Below are positions 11,792-23,309 of a stretch of 64,000 nucleotides of DNA, in pieces (position 1 is the first letter of the stretch; each line of letters begins with the position of its first letter). The stretch is from positions 186,001 to 250,000 of the forward strand of contig CAJNOJ010000085.1 of the NCBI GenBank assembly GCA_905250025.1, read 5' to 3'. Source of the DNA: Adineta ricciae. Taxonomy: Eukaryota; Rotifera; Eurotatoria; Adinetida; Adinetidae. Both the position numbers and the translations under genes were made by a program. Below the pieces are notes generated by a model, which had not been told where the DNA came from, made no database searches, and saw only the letters and a list, made by a program, of their open reading frames with translations.

Positions 11792-12796
11792 ATGACGGAT
11801 AGTTCGCCAGAAAACAGTCAAGTAATGAAAGAATCTTTGTTTGAAAAGCTACTTAAAACGAAGAGTGTATTTTTATTTGTTCCAAATCTGATTGGTACGA
11901 ATACAAAGTTTACTTCTCTTCTAGGATGATAATTCAGTCTTTTAGGTTATGCACGGGTGCTTCTTTCAATTGTCTCGTTTTATTTCATGCCGACGCATCC
12001 TTATATTTCAATAGCATGCTATTTATCAAGCGAGTTTCTTGATGCAGTCGATGGACATGCTGCTCGAATACTTGGTCAATGTAAATAAATGATTGAGGAA
12101 CATATTTTTGATATTTGACTATTTAGGTACGAAATTTGGTGCTATGTTCGATATGCTGATTGACCGTTGTTCAACAATGTGTCTGTGCTTCGTTTTGGCA
12201 ATGTTTTATCCAAAATGGACATTTTTCTTTCAAATCTGGACAGCTATCGATGTTGCTAGTCATTGGCTTCATTTACATGCGTAGGATTTCGTTTGAACAC
12301 ATGCAGTTCTCCTTGGTAATATATTTGTTGTTTCAGAGCCACAGTGAAAGGGTCAGTTAGTCACAAGAAAATCGATCTTTCTGGTAATCCGATTCTGCGA
12401 CTTTATTACACGTCACGTGTATGTCAAGATGGATTGTTTCCTCATTATTTAACTGAATGTTTTCTTCGGTTCGTAGAAAGTGCTTTTTGTCATGTGTGCT
12501 GGTAATGAACTTTGGTTCTCAATGGTGTACATTCTTCATTTTAATGAAGGCCCTACAGGTAGTTTGAAAGACGAACGAGAGAGAGAATGGCAAAGTAATC
12601 ATTACATTTCGTTGATTTATTTCAAGTTGTTTCCTGTGGAGGTTATACTGTTGGTCTTTGGCGCATTATTCTTTACGTTGTCACGCCAATTATGGTTCTA
12701 AAGCAGATTATCAGTTTGATCCATCTCTATACAGCTGCACTAGATATGGCTGCCATCGATGGAACTGAACGAGGAAATAGAATCAAAAATAAATAA
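11792..12796 (+). CDS. CDIPT: CDP-diacylglycerol--inositol 3-phosphatidyltransferase (phosphatidylinositol synthase), 241 aa
   Basis: Makes phosphatidylinositol from CDP-diacylglycerol and myo-inositol in the ER membrane. Six exons (11792-11894, 11946-12080, 12127-12280, 12337-12418, 12477-12558, 12627-12796) total 242 codons. The CDP-alcohol phosphotransferase signature DGx2ARx8Gx3Dx3D is complete and spans the exon 2/3 junction: DGHAARILGQ followed by CTKFGAMFDMLIDR. Several hydrophobic segments flank it (VLLSIVSFYFM, LCFVLAMFYPKWTFFF, RIILYVVTPIMVL), as expected of this multi-pass enzyme. The size is close to animal PIS (about 210-220 aa), with a slightly longer N-terminus. The stop codon lies inside an AATAAATAAATAAA run, so the polyadenylation signal overlaps the end of the gene. 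Confident assignment. Confidence 0.93.
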
Positions 12797-13039
12797 ATAA
12801 ACAACGGTGTCAAGACGAATTTCTGTAGTTTAGCATTCGATAGTCATATTGCTTTTTAACATTAGAAATGCACTTTTTGAAACGGATATTCTTGAATAAA
12901 TTAGAGCGAGTGAAACAAAAAGAAAATCATATACATAAACACGCGACTGTAGACCTATTGTTTATGTTTATTCTTTCTCATGTTTTTCTCTTCAGATTAT
13001 AGTGAATTGTTCTAGTGGGTATACACAATTGTTCTCGTT

Positions 13040-14044
13040 ATGGCAGAGTGGAATAAGAATGTTAGGTTATTGCGAACGTTAAACGATGATCATGAAGGAA
13101 AATTTGCTGCAGTTGAGGGTGAAGTTGAAGATGGAGATGGTGAAAAGAAATCGGCGGTGCTTCTGTTCGAGAAAACACCTTTTCAGTTCGACGATTTGGT
13201 TAAATTAATGCAAGATGATGAAAAGCAGTTTAAAGTCGATTTCATTAATGATGTTTATCATAAATATACCGTCGAAGCACGATCAGCATGCAACGGTGCG
13301 TTCATTTTCGAAAATACAAAAAAAAAGGGAATTGTCAAAAGACGTTCATGTTTATTCACTTTCAGATGTCAAATTAGCGTATATTTATCCAGCAGCGCCA
13401 CTACACATAAAAAAGTATTCTAAGAAAGAGTTTTCATTGATTTGCGAAACGTCACAACGTTATGAAACTATTGTTCGACCGTATATCGAAAAAAATCAAT
13501 TAAACGCACAATGGGTTTATAATATTATCGATGGGAAATCAGAACGTGAACGAATTCTCCTGGAAAACGATCAATTCATTATTCTACCGGATATTATGTG
13601 GGATGGAAAAGCCATAGACTCCTTACACATCCTCGGTCTTGTCAAATCCCATGATATTCACAGTATACGAGATTTAAAACCCGAACATATTCCACTACTT
13701 GAATCGCTACTTGCCAAGACGAAAGTAAGTTTTTCCCTTCAAAGCTGAATGAGATGTTCTACTAAGGTATACTTAAGGAATTCCTTTCTTCGAAATATGG
13801 AATTTCACCAAAGACGATTCGAGCATTTTTTCACTATCCACCGACGTTTTATCATTTACATGTTCATTTCACTGCTTTACGAAACCGACTATGCGGCTGT
13901 GAAGTTGAACGTGCACATCTTGTTGAAGATGTCATCGATCATTTAAAATTACAAAGTAATTATTATCAAATCAAGACATTGTACTACAAAGTCGCAGTCA
14001 ATGATCCATTATACAAATTATTAGAAGAAGAAGATAAGGCATAG
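13040..14044 (+). CDS. DCPS: Scavenger mRNA decapping enzyme DcpS (m7GpppX diphosphatase), 293 aa
   Basis: Hydrolyses the m7G cap dinucleotide left after 3'-5' mRNA decay. Three exons (13040-13295, 13366-13724, 13778-14044) total 294 codons. The N-terminal swapped domain begins MAEWNKNVRLLRTLND. The middle carries the HIT-family core, with IILPDIMWDGK and LHILGLVKSHDIHSIRDL. The third exon contains FFHYPPTFYHLHVHFTAL, in which HLHVHF supplies the catalytic histidine triad. The C-terminus, YYQIKTLYYKVAVND, matches the usual end of the family. It is somewhat shorter than human DCPS (337 aa), mainly at the N-terminus. The ATG sits about 240 bp beyond the CDIPT stop, and an AATAAA lies at 14080. 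Confidence 0.93.
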
Positions 14045-14147
14045 ATGAATCATGAACGTTGTTTTATTTAAGAACATCCAATAAAAAATAGATGATTAAG
14101 AAAGAAAGAGAAACCTGATCGTAAAAAAGCTGACATTTTTGTTTCAT

Positions 14148-15004
14148 CTAAAGACGAAATTTCATGAGTAAAACGACAAAAGAGATGATCATTGATATGG
14201 AGATTGTCGACATTGCTGCAGCATTTCGTACTTCATCGCCAATACCACCGTTGGTTTTACTCGAAATAGCGGCATCATTTTCGCTTGGAACACCTAACAC
14301 TTTTTTATATCCACCTAAGAAAGTTGTTCCTGTGGTCAATGGTGGATAGGTTTGAGCAAGAATTGCTTTTTTGTTAGCAGCTAAAATGATCCGAATGGTT
14401 TCAGATAGTATCAAAATTGTGTCTTCTTTACTAACCATTGCATGTAGCAGTGAATTTGTTACATTGAAGTTTATCACTAGCAAAGAACATGGTCATTTCA
14501 ATGCCTTCATCGTCTTGGTCAGCACATTCTTCATCCATGAAGTTCTTAGCTGTGTTTGCATTGACTTCGATTTCTTCCATATTGGCAAATTTATAGATGG
14601 TAGTGCTGCCAGCTCCTATGGTTTGTGTTGATTCGAGGAAGACGATATAGTTCCTGTTTGGTGCTAAATAGTGGCATTCAGTTACATTGAGCACATCGGC
14701 TAGAATGGAAAGGAGAAGAGATTTGTTTTGATAAAGAGAAGAACGTGACTTTTGTCGACATACTGGGTTGACCGAGATAGATTTTGTTGACTGGTAATGA
14801 ACCTTTAAGTACGCAGTTGATGGTAAATGTAACATTTTGGTTTTTCACTTCAGTTGCTGTTCCATAAACAACGATGGGTGCATTATCAAGTTTCCACTGA
14901 AACTCTTCTTGAGCGTCACTTGATGAACCTTTACATAAATCTAATGCACGAACGTTGACTGCTGAAATGCAGAATACCAAAGCGAGAGTGGCAATCAAAT
15001 GCAT
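14148..15004 (-). CDS. Secreted/GPI-anchored NTR-like domain protein, 245 aa
   Basis: Three exons on the minus strand (14764-15004, 14436-14699, 14148-14380) total 246 codons. A signal peptide (MHLIATLALVFCISAVNVRA) is followed by LDLCKGSS and a beta-rich stretch, IVVYGTATEVKNQNVTFTIN, then CVLKGSLPVNKIYLGQ, LNVTECHYLAPNRNYIVFLE. This pattern (cysteines, a VLKG turn, a YIVFLE strand) resembles netrin/TIMP-type OB-fold domains and is the basis for the call. The C-terminus ends in a hydrophobic tail (SISMIISFVVLLMKFRL) preceded by small residues, so either a GPI attachment signal or a single TM anchor is likely. The ligand is unknown. It converges on DcpS (about 100 bp between stops). Confidence 0.7.
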
Positions 15005-15658
15005 GCTCTATTTTAAAGAGAAGAAACAATTTCGTGTTTGTTTAGAACGATGAAAGTGAATTGACTTGCTTACGATGAAAAGAAGATATCGATGTCTGTT
15101 TACTAGATGAAGAAAATGAAAAATGTCGTGCAGAGAATGTCCTATCGATATCTATCTTTCTATACTTGATTTCGAAAAGAAAATATAGATATACTTTCTA
15201 ACCAGTAACCATCCGAACACGGCAGATTCGATTCGCTTTGTTTTTCTTTCTTTTCGAAGAAAACAAACCAGTGCACACATCATTCGACTGCATCATCATA
15301 TACTTGCAACGTTTCATAAACTTGACAGATTGAAACCCTAGAGAAAGCAGAGCCAAGTCTCGATCGAACAGCGTATGGTAAATCTTCTTTCGTGATGACA
15401 CTTGATTTATTAAATCGACTTGTCCTAATTCATCATAAGTGTTTCTAGACAAGAGAAATCTTCGAATGACTGACAAAAAATAAACATCGCACTGGCGATT
15501 ATATCATTGAATGAATCAATCAACAAGTATTAGCGAACAGACACATTATCATTTACATTTCTTTCTCCTCACACGTCATTATTAAGATTTTGTAACATCT
15601 GAAATAATAAAAATGCAGGTCTATTTATGAATATAGATATATTAGATTTCTTTCCTTT
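15005..15658. other. Intergenic region between two minus-strand surface-protein genes
   Basis: Should hold the promoter of the NTR-like gene (right flank) and the 3' end of the Ig gene. A minus frame at 15198-15476 stays open but has no ATG near its start and no family similarity. No gene is supported. Confidence 0.4.
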
Positions 15659-16697
15659 TTACGAGAGTGCAACAAGTGCGACAAGAACAATTTCATAGAC
15701 AATATAAAAACAAAAGTTTACTGTTCGTAATGATGCGCGCGATAATGAACTGTTACCACGTAATTGTGATATTAAACGACGTGATTTACTACCGCCGGGA
15801 TCTGAAAAAGAAACATTAGGTCACTTCATTCACTGATTTCAATCTTACAATGATTGACAACGATTTGAGCTGTTGCAACTAAATCTTGACCATAACGACA
15901 TTTGTATATGCCTGTGTCATTACGTGTGGCGTTTTTTATAGTCAATGTGTCGTAGAGAATTCCATCCGCTGACGAATAATTTGAACTAGATTCAGTCAAA
16001 TTATTCTCTAATAGATAATCGTTACGTGTCCATTCGACATGAAAATTAACTTCATCGGAATTTTCGATTGACCGTACACGACATATGATTTGAAAAGGTT
16101 CATCCGAATTCGTATGTATTTGATCAGGAATAATGTCTATACATGAATTACCTAAACAACAAGAAATTCACTTTCTTTTTCTACAATCAAATAATGCCCA
16201 CTTAGAATAGTTATGTTGTAGCTTGTTTGGATTTCGTTTCCTGACTTGCACAAGTAATATCCTTCGTCGTCTTTTCGTACACCAATGATTTCCAGATGCC
16301 GATTTGTATTCTGTGTTCGAAGCATGAAACGCTGATCATCAATCAATTGACGATCACCAAGAATTAACGGTTGAGGATAAGCATTCTCGTATAAACGAAA
16401 CCACATTGTCGGTACCTAAACCAAACAGTTCAATCGTTTCAATAAAACGAACGACTACTCTTACTGCTGATGATGTATTACTCTCAAATCCAACTGGACA
16501 TGCCAGTGACACTGTATCACTACAGTTAGCAATAATAACATGAGCGTCTGGATAGTGAGCATGAAAATTGGTCAGATAGTACATTGAATATGTGATGTTT
16601 ATAAAAAGCAGGAGAATCGAAGGAACTATATGATGAAAAAAAATCGGATGAAAACAGCGTCGTGTTGATTCAGTTTCGTACCTTTTAGAAGAAACAT
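15659..16697 (-). CDS. Two-Ig-domain, probably GPI-anchored surface protein, 278 aa
   Basis: Five exons on the minus strand (16682-16697, 16465-16625, 16202-16415, 15849-16151, 15659-15801) total exactly 279 codons. A 16-nt first exon plus exon 2 encode a signal peptide (MFLLKVPSILLLFINITYS). Ig domain 1 has the V-set pattern: ANCSDTVSLACPVGF, the core Trp of VPTMWFRLYEN, and RKDDEGYYLCKSG. Ig domain 2 has FQIICRVRS, VEWTRNDYLLE and RNDTGIYKCRYGQ. The last exon ends in a hydrophobic tail, FYIVYEIVLVALVALS, after SRRLISQLRGNSSLS. There is no basic cytoplasmic tail, which fits a GPI signal. A cell-adhesion or recognition role is inferred from architecture only. Confidence 0.82.
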
Positions 16698-17215
16698 GTT
16701 AGTAGATCCATTGTATAAGATATATTATCACATTGTTCATTGTAATGATACACTAGAGTCGAAACGAGGCATCTGAAAAAGAAAAAGTTCATCATGAGTT
16801 GTCAATTTCTTTTTCACTCGATTTTTCTTCATCGTTCTGCTCCGATTTTCTTTCGTAAATGTGAATACGTTCACTGTCATTAATTTTACGACAAGCCATT
16901 TGAAATATGACTAGTTGTGAACGATTAAACGGTGAACACTACTTCTAAGAATGTTAGCTGACTAAATCGAAACGAAAACTTGTCTATTTTCTCCACTGCT
17001 CAACCTACGCTTACCAAGGATTGCTAATCGCAACAAAAAAAAATACTCTTACACATTGTTCGCTGTAGTCAACTCGAGACATCTGAAATGATTTCTCATT
17101 ATAGGTTATTCAATCCCTTTTTTTTTCTTCTCTTTTACCGTTCTGTTATTTGGCTTTTATCATATATAACAAAAAATCTGACTCAGTGCAAACTACATAT
17201 TCACTGTTATTCACC
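16698..17215. other. Divergent intergenic region (Ig gene / small Cys protein)
   Basis: About 0.5 kb between outward-facing start codons, presumably both promoters. A minimal CAT..CACC context precedes the ATG at 17216. No coding signal seen. Confidence 0.4.
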
Positions 17216-17455
17216 ATGGCTAGCAATCACGAACTAAGTGACACTAAACGAAAAGAATTCGACGATCATTTCAAAACAGTTAGGGACAAACTGCCTGCCT
17301 GTCCAAAATGTAAAACAAAAGCTGATGTTATCCCAAGTGTACAGGGTAAACCAACGAATGATTTACTGTTGTATGCGACAGAAGGTCATGTACAACTTTC
17401 TGGCTGTTGCCATCGCTATGACGGTTGGTGTAAAAAGTGTGAACAATTCATCTGA
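17216..17455 (+). CDS. Small cysteine-rich protein, 79 aa, putative zinc-binding
   Basis: Single exon with a good Kozak context (caccATGg). The N-terminal half is charged and helical (ELSDTKRKEFDDHFKTVRDK). Then come CPKCKTK, GHVQLSGCCHRYDGWC and KKC. The two Cys-x2-Cys pairs (CPKC, and CKKC near the C-terminus), together with CCH, could ligate one zinc ion in a zinc-ribbon-like fold. No signal peptide or TM segment is visible. I do not recognise the family. Reality is supported by codon pattern, start context and paired cysteines. Confidence 0.6.
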   Translation: MASNHELSDTKRKEFDDHFKTVRDKLPACPKCKTKADVIPSVQGKPTNDLLLYATEGHVQLSGCCHRYDGWCKKCEQFI

Positions 17456-17577
17456 ATTATTGTTCAACGTAGAAAAAAACAATACTTTTTTTTGCGTTTC
17501 TTTTTTTTCTGCAAGAAATCTATTCGAGATACAAAATTAATTAAAATAAGTGATTTTTATTTTTACCGGCTCGTCGT

Positions 17578-17697
17578 TCATTGTTCGATAACGAAGTTTT
17601 TGCCAATTTCTTTCTTCAAAGAATAGAAATCACGTACTTTACCGGCGATTGAATCGACTTCCGGCAAGTTATTGTCGAACAACGATGTATGATCAAT
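17578..17697 (-). CDS. Orphan 3' exon of an unidentified minus-strand gene
   Basis: On the minus strand a frame preceded by a possible acceptor (ataag) reads IDHTSLFDNNLPEVDSIAGK and VRDFYSLKKEIGKNFVIEQ before a TGA at 17578. It is protein-like but has no ATG. A possible upstream exon at about 17993-18050 (CFEVNPPIEYLSFPSDAIF, followed by a gtgagt donor) would join in frame across a roughly 295-bp intron. No start exon was found. It converges on the small Cys gene. It may be a real gene with undetected 5' exons or a decayed fragment. Confidence 0.3.
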   Translation of the reverse strand: MDHTSLFDNNLPEVDSIAGKVRDFYSLKKEIGKNFVIEQ

Positions 17698-18176
17698 ACT
17701 TATAATACAGAAACATTAATTTACTACTTTCTTTTCCTCTACACAATTTCGATTGACAACAAATTAAGCGACGACGGATGTTTGCTTCTCCATCTCTCTC
17801 TCATCACATTTTATAGTCTTCAATTACTTCTCATCTTAAGTGTGTCAAATCTATTCGAGACTGTCTATGCACACAGAACATGCGAATAACTCATTGACAC
17901 TTATCGTCAATAATCAACGGATGCTATCTATAGAGAAGCACTTGAAATAATAATATTAAAAGTTAATTGTAAGCATTTTGATATGTAACTCACTCGAAGA
18001 TTGCGTCAGAAGGAAACGATAAATATTCAATAGGAGGATTAACTTCAAAGCATCTCGTCGTATGTATCGTCGAAGTTCAATTGATTAGGATAAAGATAAA
18101 CAGATTGTATTGACGAGTGTAACTCGAAAGAAATTCTATCAGAAATCTGAATCATTCGAGATATATTTTCTTTCTT

Positions 18177-18197
18177 TCTCTCTCTCTCTCTCTCTCT
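18177..18197. repeat. (TC)n microsatellite
   Basis: About ten TC dinucleotide units in a longer pyrimidine-rich tract. Confidence 0.85.
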
Positions 18198-18509
18198 TCC
18201 TTCCTGACCAAATAAACGATTCATTTCTCATCACTTACCTTGACACATAAATGATATGTATACAACAAAGCTCATGTGTCCATCAAGTAACGCTCCATTG
18301 AGTATCAATTTGTCATGATTAAGGTTAGAATAATAATTATATCTCGGATTTTTGTCTTTGATATTCTGTTTTTTTAATAAGCAGTGATCGGTTTGAAGAT
18401 ATCCATTTGTATATCTTCTACTTGATCACATTCTGCGTATGATATACAATTGATGTAATATAAACAGCTGCTACGATGTCTATCAGTTCGATATCAAATG
18501 AACACAACG

Positions 18510-18527
18510 CACACACACACACACACA
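18510..18527. repeat. (CA)n microsatellite
   Basis: About nine CA units in non-coding DNA. Confidence 0.85.
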
Positions 18528-21500
18528 AGAACGAGGGAAAAAAGCATACAGATGCGTGTGAACTGATCATTAAAACTTAGTTGACGTCTAGTTGGAATGC
18601 GTGATGAACAGAAGTTCTGGTCTAATCTGTCAGAAAGCGTGAGACGTTGAATGTCATCAATAAGTGTTGATAAACGTCAAAAGTATCTCATTGACGAGCA
18701 TAATAGTTAACAATGAAATCCGTTCGACGATAATCGATCTTCGTTCGCTCTACACTCAATGTCAGAAATATTACGAATCAAAAATGACAACTCCGCCTCT
18801 TCATGTACACTAGTTAGGACAGTTAAAGGGTCATTGTGAACACAAAGAACAATTCCGGATATGATTATATCACTAAATCACGTCGACTGCGAAACGAAAT
18901 ATGATTACATGTCATCCTATGGATATAACACGAGAGGCCAGTTCGACTTGTCTTACTTTGTATGAGCTTGAAAATGGGAAAGAAAAGAAAGACAAGAAAC
19001 TTATTAGTCGCCAAATGATCAATCTCGACTCGGTTTTATTTCCACTCTTCACATCTGATCAATATGACCTTATGTTGATAATTAGATCATCGACAGAAAA
19101 GAAAATTGCATCATAACTCTGTTTTCAATGCATTAAACAGACTGCGAGTTGTCCTTTGCCCCCCTCTCCTTCTTTTAGTTTTTTCCTACAATTCTATCTG
19201 AAAGGGTGTGATAACGTCTGCATTCGACTATTGGACAGTCAGTCAACTTTACCATCGTCATTACTAAATGATGATCGATTCTTCGCCTTTCTTTCAACAT
19301 CAATCGTTCTACTTGACTTGTGTTTACACATTTATTATACTCTTTTCTACCCTTTTGAGTTACTCCTCCTGTTGAGAATGAGCGGACCACCCGGTCCGTC
19401 TGGTAAATAGTCAATTTTCTTCTGTCTCTGTCTGACTCTTTCTCCTTTCGTGTGTATTACTACTCACCTCGTAAATATGTTTTAAACATAAGTGTCAGTT
19501 GGACAAAGAGAAGAAATTGGAAAAAAATGTCTAGGTGTAGGATTGCTTGTCTATATACTACACTGACCATCTGCCTTTCTAACACGTACATAAACAGGTA
19601 GTTTATCGAGATGCAAGTTAATCGATTGATCATGCGGCTCATTCTCTTTTGTTCTCTCGTGCGTTTAATTGCACCATTGTACACGGATGTCGACAATTGT
19701 TGGCACAGAGCAAGACTGATGGATAATTGTTTTTTGACTAGGTCAACATATCAACAATTCTCTTCTATTCTTGTTCGAAGTTCAAGTGTTGCATATCGAC
19801 AAAACACATAAACATGGAGAACGAAAGTTATTAATCGTCAATTAGATCTGTCTGTTTCTTAGTACGATATTTTAAAACAAAGGCGAGAAAAAACTTACTC
19901 TTGCTACTTGAGAAATCATCAGTATGGATGATGGTAATCGGCCAGTCAACATCGACTCTAGTAGAAATGAATGAACACAGAATATAGGACAAAGGCAAGA
20001 GAACGCGGAGAAAGGAGGAAAAAAGAATGAGAAAATAGCTTTATCATTATTGCAAGAAAGAAAAAGATGGATAATCATTATCGATCGTTAGAAATTCGAA
20101 AATCGTTTAATCAATGACAGAAAGAATAAAAAAAAACGCACAATGAGAGAATTATCCGAAATAATCCTCTGACCTTGTCTCATGAATAATATTCATACGC
20201 ATAGTTCATTGATTTCTCGACAGATAAAAACCGCGTAAACAGTTGACATGCACTGATCCCTTCGGTTCTTTATTCGACTGCAAGAACAGGAAAATATGTG
20301 TATGCAGAGCAAACTGTATGGCGAAAGACTCGCGAAATTTGCTTCGAAGAATATCGTGTGTGAAGAAAAAGCAATTTCCTAAAACTTATAATATTCTACT
20401 TTCCTTATTATTATTCCATTTAATCTTGCTTTCATATCACATTCAGTAATTCCTCTGTGTATACTCAATTGCATGCATATGAATATGTAAGAATAAAGTT
20501 TAAAGAGTTTCGGTTTTCATTCTTTATTTCTACGAGAGAAACGCTTTCTCAACAGGAAGTTCAACATTGATCAAAGTGAATTTTTTCTTGGTTGAACCAA
20601 ATTTGACGTGCTAAAGTTCTTTTTTTTTCTAATATGCGATTGGAATTAATCTATTCTTAATTAGACAAAGGACAAGGTCGGTAAAAATAAGAAGAGAAAG
20701 ACGGGTTTCTTGGTCAGAAATGGCAGTTAACTAGAAACATTGCGGTTGTCGAATGAAAAGATAAATGTAACTTGTCGCTGCGTTCATTTACTGGGATAAT
20801 TTGAACTTTGTCAGTGATAAATGTTACAAATTCGTGAAGTATAACAGAAAAATGAGATGCTTTTCAGGTTGTGTGAACGCGTAGAATGGTGTTATTTATG
20901 AAAATCCACCGTTCTATTGTGATAAACTGCGAGTCTATGAGCTTTCATAATGTGTATTGACATGCGAATGTCAGGGGAATGAACAATTGTCAACATTGAC
21001 AGTTAATTCATGTTTTGTATTCAATGCTCGTTGATTATTGATATTTTGTAAGTTTGACAAGCAAGAATGAAGGCTATTTAGTCTTATTACTGCGATCAAA
21101 TGGAACTTCTTTTTGTCACAAATCTAATACTTCGAGTTGGAATAACACGCTTTCAACTAGAATAATCATTTCCCGAGTCATATACCGCAACATAATGTTT
21201 ACCTTTAGATACCCTAATGTTTGTGATGCTTTGATACGCAGTCGTTCGGAAATCATCTTTGACTTTCCATTCATGATCATCTCCTGTTACCGATCATTAT
21301 CCCTATTTTGATATTGAATGCTGAGCATGTCTAGCTGTTCTTTGTTTTTGTCGATTTTCATTATAGACTATCATGTTGAGAATAGCAATCGAAGTATTTG
21401 GAGCGAAACACACTTATTTGCTGAGAATTTCGATTGTTAATATTCAGATGATGCAGTTCCTTTATTGATAATGAATATGAAATCAATACATATGGTTTAG

Positions 21501-23309
21501 ATTTGTTTATCGTTCGGATTTCGAGTATTCGCAAACGATGTTTCATAGTCTACCACAGTATCTTCAGATATTCCGAAGAAAATGCATATTTTTTGGATGA
21601 AATATAAACTGTTTGTTCATAAATTCTTCTTTTTTGAGTTTTCGTTTTTCTATATAGTAAAGTACATTTTGTGATCAAGTAATTCATTAAGTAAGTTCAA
21701 AGAAAATCGAAAATAGAATCGATGTAACGATCATCACATCACACAAATTCTCTACATTCACTGAAAATCTTCTACTTTCAGCTCAAAGAAGTCAAATGAT
21801 AGCTGGCGCCAGCAACAATAGTAGTTTTGTCTTATGCATCTAAACAATTTCTGTATTATAGTTAGTCATTGTATACTTGGTTGCGTCTGCTCAATAAAGA
21901 TTTAAAAAACTCGGATTGTTTCACAGATTACCATTGATTTATCATAGAGAATGACTGTGAAACTGACTGTTTTAAGCTTTATGGGTGAGGAAAAAATGAA
22001 TCAGGAGGTTGTGCAGTTGTTCTTTGACAACAAAAATATTCAACAATGTGTAATTACTGCTCGTACAAATGTTAAATATGTGTGTTCTTTATTTTTGTTA
22101 GCACTATAAGTTGTTTCTTGCATGACACCATATTCTACAATCATAACGATCTCAACGAGTGACCATACAATTCCCTTCCGACCGATCTTTTTCAATTCGT
22201 TTATTAATAAATAATAAATAGAAGGATAATCATTTCATCTTCTGAAAAGAGACTTTTTCAAACTCATAATTTACTTTCAGAAGAACAAATTCCATCGGGA
22301 AATTCATACTTTTATGACTAATATCAAAACTAGCACACCATTAAGAACTGTCATCATCCATGTTTGTATTCCTTTAAATCTTTCCAAAAAATGATTCAAC
22401 AGTGAACTGAAAAGCTCGAAAATATTTCACTTTTATCATACTATTAGTCATGATCATGCCGACAGTGTACTTTTTCTTTGAAGTAGTTTTATTAGTCAAA
22501 ACTAGTTTTCTTGCTTCATATAATTCAATCTCTCGCATACAGCAAAACCATAAAATCGTTAATTAAACTCAACGAGAAATTTTCCTCGCCTACTTCACCT
22601 TCTTCTCCAAATGATGTATTCCACCTTTCGATTAATTACGACATTTAATAACGCTAAATTCGTGTGAAAATAACCCTGATATATGTCTCAATCTACCTTC
22701 ATTTCGTTAAAGAAAATAACTCGGTAGACTTCCATCTGATAAACGACACCTTGAAGCGTGACTAAACATTTGCTTGTATAAACAATTTTAAACATCAACC
22801 GATGACGAAAATCTTCAACATGACATTTTTTCTCTCTCTCATCTTTTCTAAGTATCAACTGATGATAATATCGTATATTTTAAATAGCATATTAACTAAA
22901 TTGCTTTCACTGATATTTGATGTACTAAACAAGATTTCGTTATCGACTTAAAATTGAAAAAAAAAACTAATTACAAACATCTGATCATCGTGATTAACCT
23001 TTCTCTTCGAAGAAAATATTCACATGACGCTCCGCCATTGAATTAAGCATAAGATCAGCAAAGCGATCTTGTCCTTTTTCGTCATAGGGAGAACAAGTAT
23101 TCTATCCGTAAGGTCGAGATAACAACTGATCATTTGATTTGCTTGTGAAAAGATTTTATTGCCAACAAGAAAGAAGGATGACACTGTTCAAGGGCAAGCA
23201 AACTAGTAAAATAGAATATCAGAATCGAAGAAATACTATACACACAGTACACACGCAAATACAACAATAACACGAAGAAGAGAAAAACGGACTTAAAAAT
23301 ACATAAATT

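Larger units (their letters stand above)
17698..23309. other. Gene-poor region, about 5.6 kb
   Basis: AT-rich DNA with scattered short ORFs and no recognised domain. Notable content: a possible exon at 17993-18050; microsatellites at 18177-18197 and 18510-18527; a plus-strand ORF at 19611-19811 with signal-peptide-like start MRLILFCSLVRLIAPLYT; and a short ORF near 20250. The right end is the 3'UTR side of the goosecoid gene. Its length against the compact rest of the window suggests cis-regulatory DNA (inference). Confidence 0.45.

Noticed and set aside
15198-15476. Minus-strand open frame of 92 codons
   Set aside because: Begins at a TTG, has no nearby ATG, no domain and no splice partners; probably fortuitous.
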